DNA of 64,000 nucleotides from Anaeramoeba ignava (GCA_028826165.1 JAPDFW010000080.1:206001-270000); one strand, 5' to 3'; counted from the first letter of the stretch, positions 33,651 to 48,400 are shown. Notes: generated from the letters alone by a model not told the origin. Translations and numbers: made by a program.

Positions 33651-35201
33651 TTCATTATCTTTTAAACTAGAAAGATCAACTTCAATTTTAGTAAAATTTT
33701 CGATCGATTTCCGAAAAATTTCATTTGGTTTAAAAATTGTAACAGTTTCAACATATTGATTAATATCAAAAACTTCAAAAATCAAATTTAATCCAATAAA
33801 AATATAAAATTTTGTTTGTAAAAATTGTTCATTCCAATCTGTTGAGTGAACAATCGGTTTTTCAGGATTTCCAAGAATTTCACAAATTTCATTAAACTAA
33901 AAAGAAAGAAATGAATAAATAAATAAATGAAAGAAATGGTTTGCGATGAATACCTTCATTAAAGAATTGATTTTTAAGGAATTAATTTTAATTTCCCACT
34001 TATTTTGATGATATCTTTTCAAATAAAATGAATTTTTGTTTGATTAAACTACTTCTTGTTTGAAAAATAAATAAAATTAATTCAAAACTTACAAATTAAA
34101 GTTACTGTGAGTCAAAAAATTGGAATGAATAACAAATTTTTTAATCAAATGAGTCTCTTGATCAAATAATATGTCTAATCCTTTTTGGAAATAATTATAA
34201 AAATAATCATGAGAACTCATTTGAAATTCTTTTTCTTCTAAATTATCAAAAATAGAACCTGTAAAAAAAAAAAGAAGAAGAATAAGAATAAGAATAAGAA
34301 GAAGAATGAAAGAAATCAAACTTACTTTGTTTAAAAAGGATTTGATCAGGTGAACCTAAAGATAAAAGTGTGTCTTGAACAGAATCGCCAAAATTTAATT
34401 TAAATTGATTTAAAATGGAAATGGATTTTAAAGGCTAAAAAAGGAAAATAAAAAAGAGAATGAAAAGGGAAAAGAATTTTGAATTAATTTTTCTTGAGTT
34501 GATCATTTGGAAACCAATTTAATTTTTTACATCAATTTCAATTAAATTTCCATTTGAAGTTGAAAAGGGAAAAATTTCATTTGTTTCAACTTGGTGGATA
34601 AATAATTGAGAAACAAATAATTCTGATTTTTGCAAATGCTTGGTTTCAATCTTAACTTTATTTTTCTTTAATTTTTCAGGGATATTATAAACTAAAATAA
34701 GACCAGGTCTCCTTTAAAAATTTTTGCAAATAAAAAATAGCCGAATTTAAAAACGCGAAAAATATTTAAATTAAATCACTTTGGTTAATACTTGTGGAAA
34801 TAAATATTCCTCTCTTCATCAAATTGAATATCTCTAGATGGGCCAAACACCTGGAAAGTATGACTCATAGAGATAGAACCTGATTGTGAATTCGATAATA
34901 AAACATTTTTGTTATTTGTAAATTGAGTTGCAGTTAAAATCAATTTTTGGAAATGGAAAATATTTGCAAATATTAGAGTTTGATTAAAAGGATTGAAAAC
35001 TAATCTAATCCCAACTTCGTTCATAATTAATTCAATAGTTTTTTCAAATGGATTTAAAGGATCAAAAACAAAATCAACATTCCCAATTTGAAAATAATTT
35101 TCTTGAATAAATTTAATTGCATTTTGTAATTTCATTCCAATAAAAAAAGGGCCAATAGATTTTCCAGGTTTTAAGTTTAATTTTAATTTTAATTTTTGCA
35201 T
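31563..35201 (-). CDS. PHAF1: PHAF1 (UPF0183 family) phagophore-associated protein with ~700-residue acidic repeat tail
   Basis: Six exons (35201-34792, 34711-34531, 34434-34326, 34258-34093, 34014-33954, 33896-31563) give 1086 residues. The first ~380 match PHAF1/C16orf70, which in mammals binds phosphoinositide at the phagophore with BCAS3. Conserved stretches are GPFFIGMKLQNAI, VGIRLVFNPFNQ, FGDSVQDTLLSLGSP, HDYFYNYFQKGLDILFD with IKKFVIHSNF, NEICEILGNPEKPIV, and GLNLIFEVFDINQYVETVTI. After residue ~390 the protein becomes a repetitive charged tail: Asp-Lys, Asp-Asn and Glu-Ser-Asn-Asn runs punctuated by nine copies of KSINFDSSES plus degenerate copies at the end. Animal PHAF1 ends near 420 residues, so the tail is lineage-specific. 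The tail is in frame with the conserved domain; the Lys-Ile frame is not. The gene lies 178 bases upstream of the MSH5 start on the same strand. Confidence 0.9.
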
Positions 35202-35359
35202 TTTATAAAAAAAGGAAAAAAAATGAAAAAAAAGGAAAAAAAATGAAAAATAAAAAATGAAAAATGAAAAATAAAAAGTGGAACAAAAATTGATAGAACA
35301 TTTTTTTGTTGTTTTCTTTTAATAAAATGAAATAAAATGGAATAAATCTTTTAGTTAAT

Positions 35360-38300
35360 TTAATAAATTTGGGATTCAAATTTATCAATTTGGAAATTTA
35401 ATAATTTGCTGTCATCTTCAAAATGTTTAATTTTTTCATTCATTTCTCGAATTTGATTAAGATTCATTTCCCAAAAAACTTGGCATTTACGAAGATCTCG
35501 ATTTTCTGATTCAATTTTTTGAAGAATTTCTTGTTTTTCTTGAGCTAAAGAAGTTAATTTTTCAAGAACATCGTTTATATCTTCAATAAAAATAGTTTCG
35601 CCTCTAATCAAAAAGGAGAAATTTTGATTGGAAGAGTCATTATAATCATCTTCAGATTTCATTAAGCTATGAGATCTAGTTAATTTCTTTTGGAGAACTT
35701 CAGATTTTGAAGAAGATAGAGAAGTTTTTCGAAATTTAAGAGTTTGGAAACTTTTTTGATGATTCAATAATTTTTTTGATATTTGATTTTCATTTTGATT
35801 TTGATTTTGATTTTGATTTTTTTGAGGTGATTTTTGTGTATTTCCTAAAATAACTGGATCTAAATATTGTTTTTGAAGATTTTCGAGAAATTGGAACCGC
35901 TCAATTTCTGATGCTAAATGATCCATTTTTTCCTGTTGTGTTTTTAATTTACGATTAAGATCTTGTGTTTCTTGATCTGTGAAAAGAATTTGTTGCATTT
36001 GATGTTCTTTTTTTCTAACTGAGAATTCTTGTTGAAGCTGGGAATATTTCTCTGAAATTTGAGAGAAAATGTTATCAATTTGCTTGATTTTTTGCTCTTC
36101 AGAAGAAATGGATCTTTTGAGTGATTCCATGATTTCAATATGAGAATTAAGTGTTTTTGAAACAGAATCATAATCTTTGTGCATTTTATCGATGGATATT
36201 TTTTGTTCTTCATATTTTTTGCGGAAAGTAGAAAGATCTTCATGAACAATTCTCATTTCCTTGCTTTTTTTTGTTTTCTTTTTGTGATGTTGAGCCTCGA
36301 CTTCTTCGACTAAAGCTATTTCTTGTTTTAAATCTTCGTTGAATTTAGTTCGAAGATCTTTGATATCCATTTCGATAATTGCGTTTATTTTTTGCATGTT
36401 TTGGATTCTCATCTGTTCTCTTTCAATCTCTTCTTTCTTTTGCTGAAGTATTTCATTTTGCAATGTGTCTTGTGCGCTTAATTTTGTGGCTACTTTTTGC
36501 AGTTTTTCCTGAATGTCTCGAAGATTCTCATTCTTTTGGAAAATAAACGTTGAAAGTTCGCTAATTTTGGTTGATTTCTTTTGGATTTCTTTTTCTTGTT
36601 TTTCTGCCTCATTTTCTTTATCTTTACGAAGTTCTTCGTATTTTTTCTTGAGTTCTTCAATGGAAAACGTGTTGTTTCCTGATTCTTTGCGGATGTTTTC
36701 TTTGATTTCGTTGATTTTTTGTTCCGAATTTTGGATTTGCGTATTTATCAACTCAAATTGTTCTTGGCGTTTTTGCTCCATTTTTTGGAATTTTTCGATT
36801 TGGGATAATCGGCTTTGAATTTGTGTGCTTTCTTTTTGGAGAGTATCGATATAATAATTTGCATTATCCGCAAAATGGTCTTCATCTTGAACATATTTGG
36901 TTAATGTATCAAATTCTTGTGTTGATTTTTTTAGTTCCATTTCAAGTTGTTCGATTTCTTCATCATATGTTTTGCTTTTTTCGGTTACTTCTTTCTCTTC
37001 TTTATTTAAGGCCAAAAACAATTCTTGAATTTTGGCTTTTTCATCGCGAGATTTCTGCTCCTCTTTTAATTTGAGTGCTAAAATTTCTTGCTTTTCTTTT
37101 TCTAGTTTCTGGGACTTTTCAAGAAGAGGCGTGATTTTGCTTTCCATTTTTTTTGTTTTATACACAATGTGCTCGTTTTTTAACCGCAATCTAGAAACAA
37201 TATCCTTTTTCTCAACATTTTCTGTATTTGGATTGCTGTTCAATTCCTTTTCAATATTTTGAATAGTGGATTGCAAAATTTTATTCTCCTCTTCGAGCTC
37301 ATTTTGCTCTTCTTTATATTTTGCTTGAATATTTCCAGAAAGCTCATGAAATTCCATTCTAATATTCTCCAGTCGCGACGCTTTGAGGTGTTTTACCTCT
37401 AAAAATGTTTGCATTTTTTGCTGGTTTTCGTTTGTTTGATCTTCAAGTGATTTTAGCACATTTTCAAACTGAACTTTCAATGCTCCATTTTCATCAATTA
37501 AATCCTGTAAATATTCAATATTTTGAGCGTGAGAATCCTTTTTTGAAGAGTCTCGAGTTTTTTCTTTGTTTTCTTGTTTATGAACAAGAAAAGAATATTC
37601 CTTTTTTAATTTATCATGTTCTAATTGTGCTTGTTTTAGCTGATGATAAAGTGGTTCAATTTTCTCTCGAAATTCTGCATGTGCTTGTTCAGAAATTGCA
37701 GTGAATTTCCGGTTGACTTTTTTGGATGGATTCAAATAAACAGATGTGTTGATTGTTGTTTGATTTGAATTGGGAAGTGCTGTTACTCTTGAAAATCGTG
37801 AGACGTTTTGCTTAAGAAATTTAGAAAATGGTTCTATTTTTTCATTAAGTTGTTCAAGCTATTAAAATGAAAATTAACAATCAATTTTAAATTTTTTGTT
37901 GGGAATTTTGATTTTTGGAAAAAGATGTCAAACATCATTTTTATTAATTAATTTATGATAAGCTTCGGCTAAATAAACCATGCAAGAAATTTCTTCAATT
38001 CCATTTTGTAAAATATCTGATACATCAAGAACTGATGGAATACTATACAGTTCTCCAGCTTCAAATGCACGAACAAATCTTTCTTTTTTATCCATCTATA
38101 ATATATTTTTTTTATAAATATATTTAAATACAAATTAATCAATTAATTAATTAATTACAGATTCAAAAACTTTAGAAGGAAGTGTTCCGGGTTTTGCTGA
38201 ATCGATGATTGCGCAAAATGCTCTTCCATCAAAAAAGCTTATAATTAATTTAATTTAAATTTTGATTTAATTTGAATTTTAATTTAATTTAAATTTTAAT

Positions 38301-39307
38301 TTAAATTTTGATTTAATTTAATTTAATTTAATTTAATTTAAATTTTGATTTAATTTAAATTTTTTAAATTTTGATTTAATTTATATTTTAATTTATATTT
38401 AATTTAATTTATATTTATATTTTAATTTAATTTGAATTTTGATTTAATTTAAATTTTAATTTATATTTTAATTTAATTTAAATTTTAATTTATATTTTGA
38501 TTTAATTTAAATTTTAATTTAATTTATATTTTAATTTAATTTAAATTTTGATTTAATTTTGATTTAATTTATATTTTAAATATTTATATTTATTTGGATA
38601 AAAACCTATTAGAAAAATCAGTTATTTTAATATTATATTTTGATGTGACAACTTCACTCCATAATAATAAAATATCATTTGGTTCATATTCTCCATCTGG
38701 TATGTCTTCCAACCGAAAAAACATTATAAGTTGCCACATCATTTCTAATACATTAATTAATTTTTTGGCTACAACATCTTTTGGTGATATTGTAATTGGA
38801 ATTCCAATTCTTTTCGCAAATAAAATTGTAATTCGAATATTTTCATATTTTTCTTGTTTTGATTTTGGATTTATATTATATTTTTTTAAACTGAATTTTG
38901 TTGAATTTTGTTGAATTTTGTTGAATTTTTATTAACTTTTTGTTTCTTTTATATTTTTTACGTTTTTCCACTTAGTTTTTGAATTAATTGAATAAAAGCC
39001 CCATCTTCAAATGCTGTAAAAAGACTTTTAAAACGAATTTGTGTTGGTAAAGTTTTTTTAATCCAAATTTTAATTGTCTATTTAATTTAATTATAAATTA
39101 TTGAGTTTTTCTTTTTTTATATTTTTATTGTTTTTTTTTTTAAATTTTTTTTTTTACTTTTTTTAATAATTTCTTTTGTAAGTTTGCGGCTTTTTCTGCT
39201 TCTCTTTTAAACATAAATCCTCCTAAACTCAATGATCTCCTTTTATCTTGATTTATTGATTGTTGAAGTTGAATTGTTGTATTTGATTTTAGAGTTAAAT
39301 TAGCCAT
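35360..39307 (-). CDS. Tandem calponin-homology (CH1-CH2) actin-binding protein with long coiled coil
   Basis: Predicted actin cross-linker of 1096 residues. Exons are 39307-39158, 39077-38962, 38890-38606, 38237-38159, 38095-37934 and 37858-35360, all GT-AG. Residues ~45-280 hold two CH domains. CH1 has TIKIWIKKTLP, FEDGAFIQLIQKLSGK and ISPKDVVAKKLINVLEMMWQ; CH2 has LLLWSEVVTSKY, FFDGRAFCAIID and SIPSVLDVSDIL. From ~330 to the end the protein is a heptad-rich coiled coil (KLKKEYSFLV, EELKKKYEELRKDKEN and similar), broken only by a short NQNQNQNEN linker near 35790. Architecture resembles alpha-actinin or cortexillin heads joined to a myosin-tail-like rod, but no spectrin repeats, EF hands or PIP2 tail were recognised, so the subfamily is open. 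One intron (38238-38605) is repeat-expanded. Only 151 bases separate its start from the USP stop. Confidence 0.85.
38238..38605. repeat. AATTTAAATTTTGATTT-type repeat intron in the CH gene
   Basis: Degenerate AATTTAAATTTTGATTT and ATATTTTAATTTA units fill the intron between the two halves of CH2. On the coding strand it opens AG/GTTTTT and closes AAAAAAG before CTTTTTTGATGG, creating one Ser codon. Confidence 0.88.
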
Positions 39308-39458
39308 TTTTTTAAAAAGAAGAAAAAAAATAAAAATAAAAAAAAATGAAAAAAAATGATTTTTAAATTTTTATTCCTATTTCTTTCTTTTTTTTTTTTA
39401 ATAAGAAAATTTTTGAAATAATTGAAGAAAGAGAAAATTTTTAAATTTGAATTGTTTT

Positions 39459-42400
39459 TTAATAAAAATGTTTTTCTTCAAATTTAGATAAAAGTTTTGA
39501 AATTAAAATCAAAATTTCATCATCATTGAATTTGTTTTGCATCCAAGAAAATGCTTTTGGTTTTGGTAAATTTGAAATTAATTCTTGATTCCATTTTTGA
39601 TTTTCTGAATTTATCATTGAAATAATATTCAAAAAATTTAATGATTTCTTTAAATTTGGAATATTTATTTTATAGTTATAAAGATGTTCATTTTCAATCT
39701 TTTCATAAATTTTTCCAAATAATTCTTTTAATATCTTCATTGATTGTGATTTTTGTAATTTTTTTACTATTAAATTAATATAAGATTCAAAAAATTCTTG
39801 TAATTCATCTTTTAAAATAACAATTGATTTTTGATCAAAAATTCTTCCAAAAATTGTAATGAAATCTTTTTGAATATTTATCATAATTTCTTCATCAATA
39901 AAATTTTCAAACTCTTTTGTTTTCTTTAAAATAATTAGGATTAATTTTGTATGATAATCTGGAGAATTAACTGTTTCATTGAGGATAAGGAACATAAATT
40001 TAAAGAAATGTTGAATATTTTTTTTGTTAATTATAATTTTTTTCATTTCATTCTCAATTTCATTCTTAATTTCATTCTTAATTTCATCTTGTTTTTCATC
40101 TTGTTTTTCATTTTGTTTTTCATTTTGTTTTTCATTTTCATTTTGTTTTTCATTTTGTTTTTCATTTTCATTTTGTTTTTCATTTTCATTTTGTTTTTCA
40201 TTTTGTTTTTCATTTTGTTTTTCATTTTGTTTTTCATTTTGTTTTTCATTTTCATCTTGTTTTTCATTTTGTTTTTCATTTTGTTTTTCATTTTCATTTT
40301 GTTTTTCATCTTGTTTTTCATTTTGTTTTTCATTTTCATTTTGCTTTTCATTTTCATTTTGTTTTTCATTTTGTTTTTCATTTTGTTTTTCATTTTCATT
40401 TTGTTTTTCATTTTGTTTTTCATTTTGCTTTTCATTTTCATTTTGTTTTTCATTTTGTTTTTCATTTTCATTTTCATTTTCATTTTCATTTTCATTTTCA
40501 TTTTCATTTTCATTTTCATTTTTCATTTTGTTTTTTTTTTTTTTTTCATTTTGTTTTTCATTTTGTTTTTCATTTTGTTTTTCATTTTTGTTTTTATTTT
40601 GTTTTTCATTTTGTTTTTCATTTTCATTTTCATTTTCATTTTCATTTTCATTTTCATTTTCATTTTCATTTTCATTTTCATTTTGTTTTTCATCTTGTTT
40701 TTCATTTTGTTTTTCATTTTGTTTTTCATTTTCATTTTCATTTTGTTTTTCATTTTGTTTTTCATTTTGTTTTTCATTTTGTTTTTCATTTTGTTTTTCA
40801 TTTTCATTCTTAATTTCATTTTCATTCTTAATTTCACTTTCTTTCTTATTTTCATCTTGTTCCTTAATTAAAACTTCACCAATATAATCAATAAATTCAA
40901 TATATTCTTGTAATGAAAATATTTCTGTTGCTTTTAATCCTTCATTTCCTCTAAATGAAAATTTTTCAAATTCAAGATGAGAATCCAAATTCTTCTTATG
41001 AATTTTTGCTAAATTTACCAAAATCAAATTTGCCAATTTAGGATTTGTTTTGATTAATAATTTAGCAACTTCAATTATAATTTTAGCAAGATCTTCATTG
41101 TTCTTTCTTATTGTATTTAAAGCATTAAATAAAGAAGTAAATAGTTTATCATTTCCTTTTTCATCTCTATCAATTTTCAATTTTTGAATTAGAACTTCAG
41201 TAACTTTTTTGTAAATAATTAACGATTCCTTAATAACATCCACTAAATACTTTATATTATCAGTATCACGAGTTCCAACTCTCATAACACTATTGAAACT
41301 CGATTGTTTGTTTAAATCTTCAATTTTATCTGCTTCAATTACTGAAATATCTTGAAGTAATCGATAAGAAGAGTTTGATAAATAAAATGAAGAATAATCA
41401 TCTTCATCCCTTAATATTTCACCAACTAACTTCAATGCATTTAAAGGGGAATGTGATAAAAATAAATGGAAATTCCCATAAATCTTGTTTAACATTTGGG
41501 TTCGATATTTTTTTGAATTTGCTAGATATTTGTTAACTTTCAATACAATTAAATCAAGTCCTGGATAGTCTTTTGTATTTGCTAAAAGATTCTCTGTTGC
41601 CCAAGAAAATGTTGATTCTTTTTCCAAACTATTTCGATAAATCTCATATCTTTTCGCACATTTTTTTACTAATCCATAGTAATAAATCAAAGATGTTCGA
41701 TTGTAATAAATATAAGTATCAGTGTTGTTAGTCACAATATAATAAGAATTTAATTTTTTGATCCGTTCTTCATTTAAAACTAATAATTTGAGTTGGTCTT
41801 TTCTTTGACTCAGACATTTATCAAAAAGCATAAAAATATGTTTCTTATTAAGATCACAAGAAAATCGATACTTGTCGATTTTTAGGTATAAATCCCAAAA
41901 CTGTTCAAAATTATCAAAAAATATATCTAAAAGTAGATCATGTCTTGGCAAAATATCTTTAAGGAAATCGAAATAGGTTGTTAATTTAAAGAAATCAGAA
42001 CCAAAAGGATCATTTGAAAATACTGATGGTTTTTCTTCTATTTGTTTTCCTCTGTAAGTTTCTTCATTGATACGCGGCAATAAATTTATCATATCCTTTG
42101 CCATTTTTATCAATAAAGTTAATTTTGTATCATCAATTTCTTCTTTTTCTTTTGGGAGTGAATTCATTAAAAGATTTGATGCAAATTCACGAATGATTGT
42201 TGAACTCGAATTGATAAACCAATTATACACCCATTGTTCTGTGTTTGTATGAAACCATTCGTTAACTTTTGGATTGGATTCCATTAATTCTTTCAAATAT
42301 TGGAATGAAATTTTTGTTGCAGCATCGTATCGTGCATTTTTATCGAACACTTGAATCATCTTTCGGATTGTATAATCTATATGTTCTTTATTATTTTCAT

Positions 42401-45400
42401 CTTCAATGTTCATCATTTCCGTTAAAATGGGGAAATATTTCCCAAAATCTGTATAATTTCTTCGATCAATTTGTTCAAGTAAGAAGTCAACAATTTCTCG
42501 AGTAAATGCTGAATTTCCTGTGCAAATTTGTTTGAGGAGTTTTGCTGTAGCTTCAGAATCAACAGCATCTTCGATTAATTTTTTTATGAATTTTTGATTT
42601 AGTAGCAATTCTGAATCCAGTTGTGATAATTGCAAATCTTTTTCATTTTCATTTTCATTTTCTTTATTTTCTTTTGAAGAACTGCAAATATTTAGAAGTG
42701 TTTCAATAACAGTAAAAACTTTTGCATATTGTTGACGCATATACTCATCTTGATCTCCCATTCCGATATAATCATTTGACATATTAGATAATTTTTGACT
42801 TTTTCTTAATGGAGATTTATCGCCAAGAAATCCATCAATAAGTCTTGCTATCAAATTGTATTTAAGTAAAAATTTGCGAATAAGATGTCCTGTTGCAATA
42901 ATGTCTTTCAAAATATCAAAATATTCAGACAAGAAATTAAAATGAAATTGTGCCATTGGTAATAATCTTAGGATAACTTTCACAACTCTTAAGGAAAGTG
43001 ATTTTTCATTTTGCTTATCGGAAACAATTTTCTCTAGTTGTTCTTCCTCACTTTGACTTGATACCCAATAATCATATATTTCTTCCTTTTTCATTTTCTG
43101 CACAATATTCATTTTTTCCTCTTCGTTTATGATTTCTATTGCAATCAAATCTTTTTCTGGTTCAATTAGTAATTTACTTGCATAAATCATTAAAGAAATT
43201 ATCATATTTCTAAATTGTGGGATTGGTTGCATTTTAAGAACATGTCTTGAAAACAAATTACTTTTGGTTTCTTCATCGCTATCAATCATCTTCTTCAAAA
43301 AATTATGTGGTAATTCTAAATCCTTCTCAAAATTTGCTTTAATTAATTCAATCCATTTCTCAGCTTTATCTTTTGCCTTCATTCTAGCTAAAATATTAAT
43401 AACAAAATCAACCATAAAATTTGTCAATTCTATGAAGAAATCTTTTTGTGTTTTGTATGATATTGTTTCTGAACAAAGTTGGAAAAAATTGAACAAGAAA
43501 TCAAAATAGGAATTATCAAAGAAATACTTTTTTTGGAGAAGATTGATATTATTGTTGATGACTTGTGAGTAAATTCCAGAGGGAATAGACATTTTATCAT
43601 TGAATGTCAATTGAAATTGATTCCTTAAACTGTTCAATTTCTCATCATTTTCAGAAAGTATTTGATTAGTTTGTGAATCAACTGATGTTTGATTTAATAA
43701 CTTTTCTGTTTCCAAATAGGAAAGTTCTGTTTCATCTTCAATTCTTTGATAAAATAACATATAAGCAGAATATCTTTTTTCTGCAAGTTCTTCAGTTTGT
43801 CTTCCAAAATTATCTGTTGTAATCATTGGTGCTTTTCCTCCAAAAGAATCAAAAGGAATGTTATTTGGATTGAAATCTGTGATGATTTTATCTTCAAATC
43901 TAAGCCATCTATATCCCAAATTAGCTTCAAATGGTTCTCTTTCTTTAATAAATGAATAATAATGACCAGATTCTGTTGATCCATAATGAACAATTATTCC
44001 AACAAGTCTGTATTTATAAAATTTGTTTTTTGGTTCTTCTTCTAATAAAATTTCCTTTTTTTCATTTTCTTTTTCATCTTTTTCATCTTCATCATTTTCT
44101 TTTTCTTTTTCATCTTTTTCTTTTTCATCTTTTTCTTTTTCTTTTTCTTTGTTTTTGTTCTTATTTTCTTCTTCTTCAATCCCTTCTTTTGTGTATTTTT
44201 TCATATCAATTATCATTGGGAAAGTACATTCATCATTGATTTTATTTCTTTCCATCGTTTCCAAATTGTATTGAAATCTTTTCAAATGAAGAATCAAATT
44301 TTTAGGTAAAGTTTGCACACAAACTCTTTTTAAAGCATCAACTTTTTTCTGAAGAATTTCACTATAATATTGATTATCTCCAGAAAGCATTTCACCTTGA
44401 ATATATTGATCCAAAGATTCGATAATATTTTTCTTTTTATCAATATCAATTGAAATTGTAAAGAAATTTTCTTTTCTTTCTGAAGTAGCATTTCCTGTTG
44501 TTGGAATAACTTGATTAACAACAACACCTCCAAATAAGTTATTAAGTAATTGCTTATGCGGAGTATTTTCGAGTTCTTGTTCCAATTTGTTAAACAGCAT
44601 ATTGAAAAATTCATCAACATCCATTTGTGATGAATGTTGTAAAGATCTTCCTTCCCAATCTTTAAATGCCTTGCAAAAATCTCTTGTATCAACAAATTGG
44701 TTTCCGGAAACACAAAGAGAAGCAAAAATTTTCTGGAAATTGTATAAAACACTATCTTCATCCTCTTTTAATTCTAACGATAAAATTGTTCGACGAAATT
44801 CTGGAATCATAAATAATTGCTGGAATAATGAATTCATATAACACGTTGCTCCCAAATTGGTTAATCCTACATATCCTGTTGTTGATTTTTCTTGGTATAC
44901 TGGATCATAATTCCAAGTATCAGGAATCTCAATATTTTCATGTTGTGACTTTAATAAAGAGAAAATTTCTGAGTAATTTTCTGGATTTTGTTTTACAAAT
45001 TCAATTAGTAAATTAAATGCTGCTTCTCTTGATGTTTTTGTTTTGCATTTTGGAGGTGATTTGCCAAGTTTGTTTCGTGATTTTGAATTGATATTAAAAT
45101 CTTCAAATTTGGGATAATCAAATAAACATTTATACAAAATCTCTTCAATAAGTTTTTCTGATTTTTGAATTTCAGTTTTGATTTTGGGTTCATTAGAAAT
45201 GATTGATTTCATAATATTCATATATCCTATTAAAATTTCATCATTTTGTGATGGTGATGATTGATCTTCGATAATTGGATGATTTTTGATAAGTTTTGCT
45301 ATATCAAATGCAATTTTTTCAAAATCCGTTTTGTCTTGAGATTTGTATAATAAATTGATTAATTCCACAAACAAAATGAAAAATTGTTCCAAATTACTTG

Positions 45401-48400
45401 ATTCATTAGATTCGAATTTTTCAATTTCAGGAAGAAATGAAACCAAAATGTTGAAGAAAAACATGATCAAAGATGACTCTTCAGTGTTTTGTGTTTGTAA
45501 ATCTTTGTGATTTTTGCAAATGGTGAGTATTCCATCAACCAATATTTTACGATTGAGATGAATTTTAGAATGAAGTAATGAAGCCTTCACCCAATCTCGG
45601 ATGTGTTTGTATTTCTTTAATGATTCAATCCATTCTGGTTTACTAATACATCCTGCAATAACAATTTTCATTGAATAAGAAACAATTGATTGGTTAAGAA
45701 TTGAGAGTTGGATTTTGAGTTGGCTACTTTCTAATTGAGAAGTGAATCCAAGAAAGGTTTGCAAAAGAACATCGTATGAAACACTTTTTATTGGGACTTG
45801 TGGATCAAATCTGATAGGATCTTCCAATACAACGAAATTGGAAAAGTTTTTCAATAATAAAGAAAGAACGGTATAATGTTCAAAAGTTTCTTTTTTTTGT
45901 TCATTCATTTCAATAAGTGTTTTGGCAATGTATTCAACACCTCCAGTTATAATAAAATTTGTTTTCCACAATGATTTATCAAAACCCATTAAAAATTCAT
46001 GCTCAACATCTCCTGGTTGAACAAGATAATCAATGATTTGAAGTTGGTATATTAGTTTAAAAAGAGATTTTGAATTTAATATTTTTTTCCAATTAATTAA
46101 ATATTCTTGATCTTCATTGTCAAAATCCTCCATTTGAAGAAATATATTTGAGAATTCTAAAAGAAGAGATTTGCTTGTTGGCATGTTCATAATCAAATTC
46201 CATATTTGTTCTTGTTGTTGTCTTTCTGTTTTCTCAAGTAACATGAATAAATCATCAAAATACTTCAAAAGAATAAAACTTGGAATTGTTTCTTTATCGT
46301 AAATTGGTTCTTCAAATTCTCTTGAATCATAAGATATAAATTTATTTTCTATTGTGACAAATAATTGTGTAATTGGAGTTGAATATAAACCAACATCAGA
46401 AAGAGTTTTGTGATTATTTGATCTGTTAATAAGAGAATGAGTAACTGAAAATTCATGAAAATCCTTTTTAACAATATCCTTAATTTTTTTACGCAAGGAA
46501 TAAACAGAATCACTTCCTGAAACTGTGATTATTTGTTCTTGTTTTGATTGGCCATCATTGATAATTACTTTCAAGTTTACTAAACTTCCTTTAACAAAAA
46601 CTTTGTGTCTTTTGAATCCCAAACTTTCTGGTATTAATTTCTCTTCAACATTTTTCACAAAAGTTGTTAGAATTCTTATACAACGCTCTCTAATTCGGGT
46701 TTCTTCTGTGTTTTTTAAAAGATTAATGATCTTCTCAAGAAATAAACTTCTTTTCTCTTTTATATAAATTTCCGATTTTATATTTTGGAACATGATCAAG
46801 TAATCAATCGAAGATTTAACAACTTCTGGATTTTGTGAATTCAATGCAATTTCCCACAAACTTTTTAATCCAACAAAATTATTTTCATTCACATGAAAAA
46901 TATAAAAATCATCGATATTTCCTGATATTGAAATCTTGTCATAATTTGATTTGAAACTAAAATGCTTATAAAAATCAAATCCAGCACTTGTCATTTCGAT
47001 TGGATTTAATGTTTCTGCTTTTAAAAACATGATCTGTGAAACTTCTGAAGAAAATTGAATGGATATTGCCCATCTTAAAAACATTTCCCTTTCATTTAAT
47101 ATTGGATCTACATAAAGTGCATTCCATAATTCTTCAATATTTTCGACTGATAATTCTTTTGTTTGAGCAACAAAATCTTGAAGAAGATCTAACCGATTTT
47201 CCAACTTTGTTTTTTAAAAAAAAAAAGAAATTAAAATATAAATTTAAAATTAAAATTTAAATTTTTCTTACATGTTCTCTAAAAGTAAAATCAACAAATT
47301 TAAAGGTTTCTAAATTAATAACTAAATCAGTATTTTCTTGTCTTTTTTCATTTAAATAATCTAAAAATCTCTTTCTGAAATTTGTTATTTCCTTAATAAT
47401 AATATCAGAAACATTGAATGTATTTTCCAAACTTTTGATAATAGCTTCTCTAAGTTGTTGAGAAAATCTCATTCTTGTTTGAATTGAAATGGGATAAGTA
47501 TTAAGAATTTTCTTGAATAATTTGATTGTAGAACTTGTATTTTTGCCAATTTTGAGATTTTCAACACATTTAATAGCAAATTGTTCTTTAATTGAATCTT
47601 CTGTATAATGATTATTAAAAATTTCTTGTAAATTTTCTGAAAGAATGTTTTTAGTTTGGGAATCAATTTCTGAATCATTGATTAAATCCCAAAATTTATC
47701 TAAACATTTATTATCAGTTTTTTGAACTGTTTTTGATAAATCAGAAATTGCGAAATCTTTAAGAAAACAAATTGAACCGTTATCCCATTTTTTTATTTTT
47801 TGGATTTTCTCTGTAAATAATTCAAGATTAATTTCATTTGGTAAATGATCAAGTAATTTAGAAAATAGATGATAAATAACTTCAGCTGTTGATTGATGAG
47901 CACCCTAAAAATAAAATATAAAGATATAAGATTTGATTTAATTAATAAATAAATAAATAAATAAATAAATACTTCTAAAGCATTCCACATTAAAAAAATT
48001 TGTTCTTTTGATAATTTCTTTTGTTTAAGAAGAAATTTTAAAATTGGTGATGATCTTGAAAGAATTTCAGGATGCATTTTATCTCCAAATAGAGTATCAA
48101 TAATTTTATGTTCTTCTAACCAAGATATAAAAGATCTATATTTTTAATTTTCAAATTTATTTTGATTTTAATTTTCAAATGAATTTTAATTTGAATTTTA
48201 ATTTTAATTTTAATTTTCAAATGAATTATAATTTTAATTTTAATTTTCAAATGAATTATAATTTTAATTTTAATTTTCAAATGAATTTTAATTTTAATTT
48301 TCAAATGAATTTTAATTTTAATTTTAATTTTTTAATTTTCAAATGAATTTTTTTTAATTTTTTTAATATTATTTTTAATTTTAATTTTAATTTTTAATTT

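Noticed and set aside
31553-33655. 700-codon Lys-Ile-Met frame overlapping the PHAF1 tail
   Set aside because: It is the shifted reading of the GATAAA repeat; the Asp-Lys frame is continuous with the conserved PHAF1 domain.
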